From contig NC_081333.1 of the NCBI RefSeq assembly GCF_022539665.2, positions 8,182,971 to 8,246,970 on the forward strand: a DNA stretch of 64,000 bases, given 5' to 3'. This DNA is from Daphnia carinata. Lineage: Eukaryota; Arthropoda; Branchiopoda; Diplostraca; Daphniidae. Positions 1 to 13,300 of the stretch are shown piece by piece. Each line of letters opens with the position of its first letter. The first letter of the stretch is position 1. The notes below the pieces were generated by a model, which had not been told where the DNA came from, did not search any database, and worked only from the letters and a program-made list of their open reading frames with translations. Position numbers and translations under genes: made by a program.

Positions 1-3000
1 CTTTCCCGATTTGATTGACATGCTAACAAACTCCTAAAATATTCAACAACAACAACAACAACGAAAAAAAAAAAAGGGCAGCCATGTGGATTGCGATGTT
101 GGTTCAAGATGCTTCGCATTGACCTTCATTTCATCGTTGAAAGTCCCGTGAAACAACAAATATCGGCCGTCTTTTTGATTTCATAGAATCCCGTTGATTA
201 AACGAATCTACTTTAAATATGTCACATCATCACTTTTATTAAAAAGAATCTTTTTTTTTTCTTCTTCTTCTTCTCATGATGGAAAAAGAAAAAAAGAGGA
301 GGTTCGGTATTATTACAGGAACGTCGTCACGACCAGTGGCCCCCAGAGGCACACAACACACCGTTTCCCTTTGGTGTTGGAGTTGCGCCAGGTTCACATT
401 GATCGCGATCCTCCCCCGGTGCTTTTGCTAGTAAGCCATTGATGTAGGCGTGTCTTTTTTTTTTCTCATATACCTCCATCCTTTTTTTTTTTTTTTTTTT
501 TTTACTTTGCCCACCTTTTCTTTCCTTTTTGTGTGTCTGAATATGATTACGAGTTCGTTTTTCTGTACCCCCAAGTGCTTCCCTCTATATCCAGCAAGCT
601 CCTTGTTGTCTGTGTAGACATTTCTCTATGACGTTTCTTACAAACACCTTTTTACATTCGCTTAATAGAAATCTTCAATCTTCTCTCAGATTATTTTCAT
701 TGGGATCCTTCTTTTTTAAAGCCTTTCTTATTTTTTTGTGACTGCAAATGATACGATTTCTTTTTGAAAAGGATCCCGCCCCAACCTTATCATGCACTAT
801 TCCTTTAGATTTTTTTCAAATTTTTATTACAACTTTTTCGGATAGCGAACACATTTCAAAGCGCAAAGGTGTTAGTCTTTCATGTTGCTCTAGTTTTTTT
901 TTTCTTCTCAGAAAACTGTTTTCATCTTATTTAATTGGAAAAAAAAACGGGAGCCTTGTGTTACGTATTATGTCATTACAACAGAGGCTCAAATCAAAAG
1001 CATTGCAAATAGAAAAAAAAAGAGAGCGATATCTTAGCAGAAAAAGTGACATCGTTTAAAGTGAAGCTGCTTGCTATTATAACTAAGGTGTTTTTTTTTT
1101 CTTTCTTGTAGACGTAAAACTCGCTTACGTAGACACACACTTTGATGTGTGCTGATGCTCCTGGGTTGTGCTGAGTCGATCGACGAAGACTTGTGCTGAA
1201 TCGGCGATGCCCAGCCACCGCCTTTCATTCCTCGCTCCTTTTCAAACTGTACTCTAGACATACATAATAATACAAGGAGATGGCATATTGACCTGGACCA
1301 GCTAAATAAACAGAGCCCCCCCCCCCTCCAAAAAAAAAAGGACATGGCGGAGGTAAAGATTATAAAACAATGACGCCCAGTTGCTCTCTTCCATCGGGGA
1401 ATCGTTTGACCGTTTGATCCAACTTTTCAGTTAGGAAATTGGCTGGCAAGCAAAAGGTAAAAACTATGAAAGAAAATTGGATGAAAACATAAGAAAAATG
1501 GAAATGCTTGGCCTTTTTTTTTTTTTTTCATTATAGGCCTTTCGTAATCCGTACCCAAAAGCCAAACAGCGTGACTTGATCTGAAACACATTTATTTGAA
1601 CATTGGTCTCTCTTCTCCCGAACGACTCCCGATCCTGTCAACAGATCACGACTCGCATCAGTTCCCCCACTGACATCCAAAAATGAACGTGATTTGATGA
1701 CGTAACAATGAAAGAGTAATATTCATTTTTCAAGAAAAATACGTTTTCAATATTCCGGCCGGAATGGATACGTGTCATCTGTGGTCTGAAAAATGATTTC
1801 CCCCCTTTTTTTTTCTTTTTTAAATGGGACGCTACATAGGTGTACGTGTGCGCAAACATAAAAGCGGAACGTCAGTTGCAGACTTTTCGTCCTCCCCCTC
1901 CACTGCCTACAATTTTCATCCGACGCAAATCTCCCTCAAGCGTCTAGTCCAATACTCATCAGCATCTCAATCACAATCTATATGGGCATGAGTGTACGTA
2001 AGAGACGAGGGTGAGCTTCTCCCTCCATCTGCACTATTCAGAATTGTTGCCAACTATTGTATACAGTCCCTGCTGTTTCTGTACAATCTCAACCCTACAC
2101 ACAGTTTCGGGGGGGGGAGTAGTCACCTACACTCAGAGAAGCCATCCTGTTTTTTTTTTTGTACTGTAGTTCTAGCCTAGCAGACGAGAGTGTTTTTTTA
2201 TTTATATTCATTTTTTTTTGTCCTTTTATTATTACGGAACGAATGAAGCGCAAGCGTCGATGGCGTGTCACCCATTACTCAAGTGTGTGGCCACAACAAG
2301 CGCTCCCTCTCTCTTCTTTTCCTTGTCTACAGTCAGAGAATAAGTCTAGGCTGTTAGCCTTGTGTACAGTTAACCAAATGTTCACTCACCCCATTTATAA
2401 ATGATGGAGATTGAAAGTGTCTATGTGCGTACGAGGGGAAGATTGTCTACATGTAAGATATATATATATAATAGTAGAAGGGAGAGAGCAACAGTAGCCA
2501 TCCCTCAGGTAATAGGACAGCCCCCCATCGGACCTATAAATGTAAACCTAACACACATGTTCACATCTGGACACCTCAAGCCCACCCTCCCCCAGAAACC
2601 TTTTTTTTTTTCAGTTCTCGATTTCCATGTGGGTAGGTTCTTGTTAACGGGGTGTACACAACTCTATAAGGAAAAGAGGTACACCTTACTATGAGAAACC
2701 TATGAAAAAAAAAAATAGACAAGATGAGAGGAAAAAAAAAAAACCTTTTAGAGGCCGGTAAACACCCGATATCTTTTACAGAGGGGGGGACATGCGGCAC
2801 CCCCCACTGGAACGAAAAAAAAAATGTTCGTTTTTTTTTTCTCAGGTTCTACACGAAAAGAGGGAAAGGTCAGCTGTCGTTGGTGGCATTGATTTCCCAG
2901 GGTGGAGCTTCGTTCAATTTCAGATAGGAGCCCGTTAAAGAAGAGAGGAATGTATAAAAGAAAACGCGGGTGAACATTGGGATAGCGTCAATCTCGGATC

Positions 3001-6000
3001 AACCTGCCCGCGTGAAATGTTCTTATCTACGTGTCGACATTGGCAACAAGCCCATCATCGTCCACGTTACACGCTGACAGGTCACGCACGTCCACATGTT
3101 TTTATTTCTTTCGCTTTTTTTTTATTTTACAGATAAATATGTTTATCCCGAAAAATAGCTAAAAAGGTCAATGCCATTAAAAAAAAAAGGCCTAACTGAA
3201 ATCATCATGGCCGTTTTTAGCACGGTTAGATCCCCTTTTTTTTCTAGTTTCTCGTTATCCCGCAGCTGATGGAAGGTGATAAAGAGATGCAGACGAAGAA
3301 TGATGGTCTGTGTGTACAGTATGTACACCGTGGCCTCGATATGTTTCCCACGGAACTGATGACGAAGGCGCAGAGGGGCATGTCCTCCGTCGGTTCATCC
3401 GCACAAGAAAGCGATTAGCACCTCGATGTTGATGATGAGACGATGGACAGAAGAAAAAAGAGAGCTCTCCATCATCATCAGCCGTATCATGTACACACCA
3501 TGTAAGGCAGAAGAATGAGAGCGAGAGAAAAAGAGAGAACTGCTAGATAATGAGAGTGGTGTCCCTCTTTTATCATCATCTCGACAAAGATAGTTCTTTA
3601 GGAGATTCTCACTTAGTCCTTTGGCCCGTCTTTAATCAGCGAATGTTTTAACTCAAATAGAGTTGGCCTTATGCGCCTTTTTTGTTCCAGCCGAAAAGGG
3701 ATCGTCTTTTTCTGTAGGGGATCGATTTCAGGGACTCTCCCACAATCTTCGATTGTCAATTGTTCCATCTAAACTACTGATTTTTTTTTTTTTGTTAGGT
3801 TGAAAAAGACTTTAAGAAAATTGTATCTTAAAAAAAAAAGCAAATGGGTGAAACAGTCAGTTGGGTGGCTTTTTTTTTTGTAATTGGAGAAGCTTTGAAA
3901 AAAAAATAAAAGAGTGGGAGAATAAATGAGACAAGAAAAAGAGACCGGGTTCAAAGACCCTTCCCACACTCTACGTGTAACTATGAACTGCATAATATAA
4001 ATTAAAGCTAAAAGAAAGAAACGTTGCTACTTGGATGGCCATTTTTTCTTTCTTTTTTGTCAGCAAGCAAATAGTTTGGCTATTGTAACGTATACGTGCA
4101 TGATTTGTGTCGAGTATAGAGAAAAAGAAAATGACTGCAAGTTGATAGCGTTGATAAAGACCGGCTTTGGAACAGAGACCTCCAAGAAAAGGTTGAAACG
4201 TTTCGTTCGCCTTTACTTCATTACACTAAATCTTAATTAACCGCCACGACACTTGTGTAAAAAAAAAAAAACGGCTGAAATCCTCGACTCACTTTAGGAA
4301 ATGTATGTTAAACATTTGCCCCAAAAGAGGAATATGGCATTTCTAGTACCCCGATCAATTTCGAAAATAAGCTTTAAAAAGTAAGAAATGGTTGAAAGGA
4401 CAAAAGGACTCTTAAACGAATGTGTTTCTGCGTTCTTGTCCTCTCACGAACGGAATCAAATCCTCTCATAAAGTCTCAGTTTTTGTCCTAGAAATGGTCA
4501 GTGCTAAGGCAATGCAGCAATTGGGCCTAGGATAACATTACAGGCCGTCTTGGAGTTATACGACCTTCAACAACAACAACGTTGTTTTATTGAAAATACG
4601 TAGAATCCAGCCAATGAAAAAAATAAAAATTCGAAACTGTTGTATACACATTGTCTATTATTGCATTGGTTATTTTTCTTGAAAATCCGTATTTTTCTTT
4701 CATTACATTTTCTTGTGTAATATTTTGCCGTTTGCGGTAGAGCCATCGGGTTTACACACGCCGGTTGATGTAACAGATGGAAACAAATGGAGGCACACAC
4801 GTCGCAATAGAATATTAAAACAAGCCTTCATCCCCAAACGTATTTCTATTATGTACAGGAGGTCATCTCCTTTCATGTTACTCCTTCTTATGCTTTTCTT
4901 TTTGGTCCCAGTCATACAGTTCGTTGGGTGCACTGCCCAAAAAGGGGAGAAATAATAATCAAAATGATGAAAAGGCTGTATGCAATAGGGCTCTGTTTCT
5001 CAGTTTTACGAGCTTTCCTTTTTATTTGCAATAATCGTAAAAGGTGTACTGTGTAACAAAGATGTACGTGCCATTATTGTTGGCCAAATCAACTAAAATC
5101 ATTGAACGTATTTATCAAAACAATTCGATTAGTTTATAAGGCTTTCTTTTGGATTGGCCAGACCAAACGGCTCGACTTGTCTACATCCGGTGACTGATCG
5201 ATGCAGCCTGTTTTTACTATACGCTCACTTGAAACATGAAATTAAAATTTCAATAGAAATATTTTTTACCCTAGGCATTTGGAAGCCAACGAAAATTAAT
5301 TTTCGGATGTATGGTCGAATAAATTGATCATTAAGGAGACCCGTGGCTCAACACGATAAATGTATTTTATGTCTGCACGTAATGGCTTTGTGATGATGAG
5401 TTATTAGAAGTATACCTGCACGCTGCTGCGACTATGTTTCCGATGACCTAACAGATAAAAATGTAGTTCGTTTTTTTTTTATTGCATTCGTTTTAATCAG
5501 AAAACAAATTTCCGGGGACAATGTAATGACACAGAGTATAACGAAACTATTTAATCGAATCCGTGACATTGTGTACACGCGACGTACACTATATTACGTC
5601 ACAGAGAGTGGCGAAAGCTTCACATTTGCAAGTGAAAAACTCCAATAGAAGGAAGCCATTCATCATTTATGACTCGCCCTTTTGAGCTATCAAGATAAAT
5701 GGCCCATTTTTTTCCTTTTTCCACTCTCCAATAAAATTACGTTTTCAATGGCTGCCTGAAATTTTGGCTCTCACCTTCGATATCGTAAAATTTCTTTTGA
5801 AAGGGCTTTTCCAATTCACCAGGTCCCGCAGTGTTGATGTCTTGATATATAAAAACCGCTGGTGAGCTATAAACTACTCACTTCATATTGGGTCCCGTGT
5901 ACATGCACCCCATTTCTATTTAACCAGCTCTCAATTTCGACGGGCAAAAAAAAGTGTGTCGTTTTAAAAATCATGACGAATGGCTTTCTCCCCATCTGAG

Positions 6001-7990
6001 CGATTTGCATTTAGAAGAAAATCGCGCAACAAATCACGAACGCTATTAGACTTAGATGCGAAACGCGGACGAGGTAAACGAGCCTCTCTTTCCCGACAAC
6101 AAATAAAGCTGTTAGAAAAAGGAAAGTCTAAACGATGTGGAGCTAATCAAAAGCAACTGAGAAAAAAAAGGGCAAAATTGACGGATGATTTTTTTTTCTT
6201 TCCTTTTCCTCATTGTCCAATTCGGCCGGAAATGGAGCGGAGAGAAACGTGCGCTTATTGATGCCAATCAAGCAGCTGGTCGTGATCGAATCAGATGCGT
6301 ACAGGTCTTACCTGCACTAAAGCCTGCCTCCCATTTGTGGCCGTTTGACGTGCAAGAAGAAACTCCGTCATTGGCTTGTCTTTCTGCCACGATGCTCATC
6401 TGTCTTTGTTAGAAAATGGCAGGACACAGTGGGACGTTAATGAGGAAACGAGTGTAGACACATGGACCGAATAGAAAAAATTGGTCTGAACGTTCGTGTG
6501 CATATCAGCCGTCGGAACGTTTTCACCCACCGTTATACGTTGCCTCAACCAAAGTACCTCGTTAACTGGCCCAGCAATAGTCCTTGACTGCTCGACTTCT
6601 TTTTTGGGAGCCCCATCGTTTATTATCAAAAGTGGTTTTCTCTCTTTCCACCCTTCTCCATGTAACCCCTCACTTTTATTTCTTTCCTGTCTGACGCGCT
6701 CCTCCAGTTTAAATTGTGGGGGTGGGTTATATATATACGGGTAGGTCATTTATAGTTGTTCAATCGTACTAATTTTGTTCTCCTTTTTTTTGTAACTTGA
6801 AAGACTTGTGTAGTGGATTTGTAGCAAAACGATGGATACTCTACGTATTGTTTCACCCACATCTTTTTTTTTTTGGGGGGGGGGGGGGAGAGTAGTAGGC
6901 AAGCTATGTGTATCAGTGATATATTGACGAGAGATTTCCTGTATTAGTACATACAGCAAAAGTTTGAGCAAACAAATGGAAATAGCTGGGGATGTCTCGT
7001 GGCTGTGTGCGGTGTGGCTGTTATATATATCCAATTTAAAGGAATTACATCAAATCAGTGTATAGAGTCTTGTATAAAGGGGGATTGGTGAGAACTTTTC
7101 GTTGCTGAAGTTGACAATTTCAATTTGAACCGACAAAAGGAATAAATAGCAAGCACGTGCAGAGAAAGCAATAAAAGAAAAAAAAATAAAGTTCTTTTTT
7201 TTTGTGATGCACAAGACGACGTCGAAAACGGCAAGAAAAGCAGAATCGAATTACCTTTGATCAACAGACTCAGTTCAGCAGACACGAAGGAAAAAAAATT
7301 TAGATTTAATTGGAAAAAGAAAATTGTGTCGTGTTTTTTTTTTTTTTTTTTTTTACATATTCCATCTCTATGTCAATTCATTTTCTTTTGATATCAACGG
7401 GCCTGCGGATGGCCGATATATATAGCTATGCGCTTCAGTTAGTCACAATAGGACTGGTTTTCATTCTTCCTCTACTGTGACGCCAATAAAAATATAGAAA
7501 AAGATAGACACTAAACAAAAACCGAATCAGAAGTTGCAAGAGGGGAACGATCGAAATACAACGCGATCGGATACACGGCTGAATATCGTCGTGCAGAGAA
7601 GGTTCGCTCGCGCGCATACTCGCACTTTTATTTTTAGTAAATCAACCAGAAATATATTTGGGGAACTCACCTGAGCCTTAAAATAAGCTTTGAAAAATGA
7701 ACGAAAGAGAAAAGGGCAGTAATCTTATATTCTATAGTTGGCCGCGTCGTGTGTAGGTGGGCATACGTAACTGTAGAGTACGGCGTTGATGGCTGACTTG
7801 ATCCGTTTAAGCTGGTCGTCCCTCCTGCACCTCCGCCAGGCAGCGTAAATTACAACAACACTCTACGCGCAACAGTCGTTGCCCGGCTTTAGAAAATAAG
7901 CGTTTCCATTTCGTCTGTGATTGCTTTCGTACCTACAGAAGAGTAAAGGGGACGTACAGGATATATATCTATAGGATCAAAACTTTATTT
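1..7990. other. gene-free tract, homopolymer rich
   Basis: No frame here has recognisable domain content, and no pair of frames joins across plausible splice sites. The stretch is dominated by T and A runs (for example T at about 481-502 and 7334-7354, a G run at about 6876-6887) and scattered TGTAC-type words. A TATATAAAAA at 5845 has no convincing Initiator. It could be intergenic DNA or a long intron of a gene outside the window. Confidence 0.6.
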
Positions 7991-8307
7991 TCCATTACAG
8001 TGTTCTACGTTGTGCAGAGGTATAGAGAAAAAAAAAAAAAAAAAAAGGGAAGGGGTTCTAACGTCATCGCAGAGGGGAATGGCGGGTGCCAAAAACCTGC
8101 GCTCTGTTTGTGTTGGAGCTCCGCACACCTGGACGCCCTCTCTCTTTTTCTATCCCAATATCTATTTAAACCATCTCCCTTCCTCCTCTTCCCCTCCCCC
8201 TCCACTGTATTCATTCTGTTCTATTCTGGCTGCTGCTTTAAAGCAACGAATACACCACATGTGCACAGCATCCAGACTGCTGTTGCTGCATTCGAACTCA
8301 ATTGGAT

Positions 8308-8342
<35 letters not shown>

Positions 8343-8389
8343 ATACCTCTCCCCCTTCCTTTTCTCTTTATATATATATATATATATAT
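8308..8389 (+). repeat. (TC)n followed by (TA)n microsatellites
   Basis: A TC-rich tract at 8308-8342 with one interruption is followed by a perfect TA tract at about 8369-8389. Long low-complexity frames over it are not genes. Confidence 0.9.
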
Positions 8390-10334
8390 CTGTACCCAGG
8401 GCATCCGTCCTCCTCTTTTCATCCTACGTTCACCAATTGTGCATACCTTTCTCTATAGTTCTTCGTTCATTCTCCTGTGTGTATTTTCACATTGCGCTTT
8501 GGTTGCTGCTGGTACCATTGGACGCATCATCAGAGCGCCCGCGTCGCTATTATCCGAAAAACTAGATTGAGAAGGGGGAGAAATAAAACGAACAAATATA
8601 TTTTCTCCCCCCTTCCTTACGTTCATTTCACCTTTCTGGCTGTCGACAGTGGAAAATGTCCCGGCAAAAATTCAGAACTGACTTCGCAGCAGGAGACCCA
8701 AAAGCCAGTATTAGTTGTGGGGGTATAAAAATAGGCTTCGTGTTGGGAGGTGTTCTGTACGGTGCAATACGTAGCGTATAGAGTAGTTGATATACTGCCA
8801 ACGAAATAGATTAAAGCTATTGATTTATCGCTGGATGGCTGCGTCCTTCTATTCTTTGATGATTGGAAGAATGAGGAATAGATAGGTAACATTCACCTCT
8901 TTTCATTAGACAAATAACTCGTATGCCCAGTAGAAACACATTCTCTTTTGGTTAGAAATGATTGGCTTTAATCTAATCTAAGCTGTTGTAAATCATTTTG
9001 TTTTTATCTCTATGGAGGGGAGAACTCGCTTGTTCCCTTTTTTTCTTACCTGTCGTTTTGAATTTTCTTAGCTTTTCAAAGGGAGTGCTTGACATGTTTC
9101 TGCCTCTTTTCTAGTGGGCGTATATACACAGCACGTTCCCATACCTCTAGACGTTGTATAGGTGTTGGTTGCCATTATTTTTACACCGCATTTTGTTCCC
9201 TCCTTTTTCTTTTTAGGAAAAAAAACAAAACAAAACATGTGGCTTTTATTTTATATTCTTGACTGTGTTTCCGATACTCCAGCTTTTTTGGCAATATGAA
9301 ACACCTGGGGTTTGGCTCTATATGCAGCTCTCCTATTTCTCGCTGTTGCTGTGGTTTTTTTTCTTTCCTCCCGTTCCAATCACGCCCCCTCTTTTTTTTT
9401 TGCATACGATCGCAGTTTGAGAAAAATGAAATGGTGATGAAATTGCCATTGATTTCCATCGACAAGTACGACAAAGTCGTTTAACAGCTACACGTTTAAC
9501 GTGTCAATGTATAAATAAACACAGCGACGTAGAGGACACATTGTGCGTTAAGGGCAGAGAGGTGTCAGTATTGCACAGGGTCTCACATTCTCCTGATTTT
9601 CTATTTTTCGCCACGTAGGGACTTGAGCGAAAAAAGAAACTTATTGACCAACACACGAAAGAATAAAAAAAAAAAGGAAGACTGGCACGCAGCCATTAGC
9701 ATATTTTGTTTCGCCATAGAATTTCGTTTTCGTGATACGTCTGCGACTATTCTCACCTTCAAATTGCTAACGGGTATCCAATTCATGGCCGATGTTTTAT
9801 TGTGTGCATGAAATTTCTTTTCTTTTATTTACGCTGTCGTTGCGCATTTTTGGGGAGGTGTTTGGCTGCAGTGTTTCAAAAAAGAAAGAACGAGGAAGAC
9901 GCTACTTAAGCTGCTCAGCGGATTCCTTTAGCCCAGCAATTTAACACTGAAGAAAGAAAAAAGCCGGGCCGGATCGAGCCCAACGTTCTGAAAATTGAGG
10001 CTGATGAGGTTTTTTGCGTGTGCAACGGAAAACTATGGAGAGCAGGTTCAAGCGTTTTCAACACATCGGAATTCCGCGTCGAAAACGATTTTGTATACAA
10101 GAAGGCGGTGGTGGATGCGTCCGGAATGTTTTCATTAAAATGCCACTAGGATCGAAGAACGTTGCCGTGTTCGCACATATCGACGTCACCCGACTTCTCC
10201 TTTTTCTTGTGTTTCGTTGTCTCCCCGATTCCGATGTCACACCATGTCCTATTACTCATTCCAGTCCCAAACGCCCCATAGCCGTCAAGAAGACGATCTC
10301 TGTTATGGTGCCATGGCGCACAGTTTTAAACCTC

Positions 10335-10373
<39 letters not shown>
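10335..10373 (+). repeat. (CT)n microsatellite
   Basis: A near-perfect CT tract of about 39 nt, with one T insertion near its start. Confidence 0.9.
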
Positions 10374-10376
<3 letters not shown>

Positions 10377-13300
10377 AAACAATTTTCTTTCTTTTACTGA
10401 TGAATTTTACGTTCCCTTTTTAACCCGATAGCTCCTTCATTTCTCTTGGAATTCGGCTGCACCGATCTCTCAGATGAAAGAATGTAGATGCTGCATTTGA
10501 TTTTAACGAGCTAAATTCAGACACCTTCCTCTGCTTGTAAGAGTTTTACGTAATCGTTTAATTAAAAAAGAAATGAATACATTTCCTGTCAAATTTCATG
10601 GGAAAATGAGATAAATGTAACACAATTTACAAGGGGAAAAAAACCACCCTGTAAGAAGAAATCTGCCTTTCCGTTTAGCGTGACTCAACCGGAAACCCCA
10701 ATTGGTTGGTAAAGATAAAAATGAAAAACTACTGATTGCTTTTTCCCCCCTCTCATTTTTTTTTCTTTACCTCATCGCTAACAAAACGGAAAGGTGTGGA
10801 AGGAAATTGAAGGTCTACATACCGCCAATTAATTACGCCATCCAACAGCAATTCATTTACATCATTCGTTGGTTTAAAAAAATAAACAGCTTGACAAACA
10901 GTTTGATAGGAATGTCCAGCCGTTGAGTAACAAACAAATTTGACATTAAAAAAAAAAGATGTAACGGTTTTTCTCGTTGCCTTTCGTGGATCGTCCTACC
11001 TTTTCCTCTTACAAATGCGGAATTCAGAAAATTCCGTTTAGCAGAGGAAAACGATTCCCTAAATGATGTCCTTGCGCTTAAAGTTCATCTGAGATGTGAA
11101 TAGAAGATCGGTTCCCATCATATTCTTTTTTTTTTTTTAGCGATTAACAAGTCAAGACTGAGCCTTTCGAGGACAATAAAGAAAAGCTGTTGGAAGCTAT
11201 TGCGGAATACTCCAACGGATAAAGAGCCAGTTTTTTTTCAATCATCTCAAACATTTCACTGAGCTCTTTTCTTCTCGCTCCGTATCAGGACGTTTGAACG
11301 AGGGAAAGGACTTGATGCAACATAGCGGACAGGAGTCGAATATCGGTCTCACTTTTTGTTTTCTCTCCCCTCATTTCTTTCGTGAAAAATCTAGTCAAAG
11401 CCAAAAGAATGCTCTATTCTCTTCGACGTCTTCCCTGTGGCGCTTTAGTCGACGTCACCGATCAGTTGTTGTCGAGTGGCCTTTTACCATACATATAGAG
11501 AGAGCTATTGCTTTTTACTACCTCTGTTTTGTGTTTGCACTTTGAGAACGAGACGATGCGGAAAATTGCCGTGCGACACTCTTTCGTTGGAACTAAAAAG
11601 CCGATGGGCGCTGGAACCCCCTGCCGATCTCTTATGTAGTTAGAAGCTCTTGTGTCTTCCACCTTTTTTTTTTTTATTCGATCTCTCAACAGGAGACCGC
11701 ACAAGAGTCTACTTCAAGCATATCAGGCCTTTTTAAAAAATAAAAATGTATAGAGAAGCAAAAAAATGTGCGGACTAATAGACAAATGATGATGTCTGAT
11801 GCCTTCACATCTGTATACGGTGAGGTATAGTACTTTGTATACGCTATCAAAGAACATGAGAAAGCCCTTTACAATGTTCATATGAAAGGCTTCACCTTTT
11901 TCCGCTAACTGTACATAAGAAAATGTTTTAGTGTGTACCTATGTGTATTGCTCAAGGGGGGAATTCAGCAACGCTGCTGGAACTCTGTTCCTATTCATTC
12001 GCCCCACTAAAAACATTTTCTTTTTTTATATATATTCTATAGGCTTTTACATATTAAGACGCCATGTGATTATTCCAGTCCAATGAATCGTTTAGTCAGT
12101 TAAAAGCCACTAAACAAACAATTTGTTTTTTAACTACACATATAGACAAGGCCCAGAGAATATCGTTGGTGAAAGGTTATCTTCATTCTGCCACTACAAA
12201 CCTTTTAATTGTTGTACCGTATAGAATTTTTTTTCTACCCGAAACTAAGTAGGAGAATATGTAACGTTCCAGTCGAGCAAGTCGCAGGGAGGTCGCTTTA
12301 GATCTCGAGAGAAAGCGTTGAACACACATGTTTTCGTATATACATATCACCCAATCGATGTAGGCTATTAAGGACGGAGATTTCTATACGCACACACGCA
12401 AAACGGAAGAAATTCTCACGTGGAGATGCACTCGTCTAGTTCCAGAACCCAAGCAACGAATAAAAAAAGGAATTTCAGATGTAAAAGAAGTTGGAGGTCT
12501 CCATCCACTTGAGTCGATAAACATCCTAAACATTTATTTTCTATGGCACTTTTCCCTTCTGGTTTTTTACCCTCTCGTTCGATCACTGGACAACATTTTG
12601 ATTCTTCTTATCCTTAAAAAAAAATGGGTTCAATCATAGTGTGTGTACTTGCACTTATAACGACAATATATCGAAGGGGTTGGAGCATTTTCGATCTGAC
12701 GGTGGGTGAGAAATCCTCCACAAGCCTCAACTGACTTTCCATTTCGAATTGAATGGGAACAACAACAAAAAAACGAATTCCGTCACATTTGAAAGCATCC
12801 GTGTGTTAAAAGTCATTCAATCGTCATTCAATCGAAAGGAGTTGAAAATGCTTTGATGTACACCCTAGAATTGACGACTACCGGTTCTTTAACAATTGGT
12901 GAGAACTTCTGTCGAATTTCATTCGTCTAACACGTTACAGGTTATCTAGTGTTGGCCGTTGTGATGACGTGGGAATCGATTGTTTGCACGATTTTCTCTT
13001 ACAATGTCCTAGAATTGTATCGAGACGCATATGGCGTTTGATGGAGAAAACAAAAAGAGCGACCAGCCAAAAAAAACTGATGATTGTGTGTAATAACAAC
13101 ACACTATTTATTACGACCAAAATCAAAATAGCAGTAGCAGCTTGTGTGTAATCGGATATCCTAAAAAGCTACTCTCATTCCATCGTTCAATCAGCCGATC
13201 ATCGAATTCCTGGCGTGTCGAGTGATGTTCTCGCTAATCCGACGATTCCAACACAACAGAACAAAAAATATTGGGGAACCAACAACATATGCAGCATAAA

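Noticed and set aside
5980-6261. 93-codon Arg/Lys-rich plus frame
   Set aside because: It looks like a nuclear basic protein at first, but has no known motif and ends in a T-run-encoded poly-Phe.
8000-8570. 152- and 186-codon plus-strand frames
   Set aside because: They run through A, TC and TA microsatellites; composition is Lys, Ser/Leu and Tyr/Ile repeats, with no domain or splice support.
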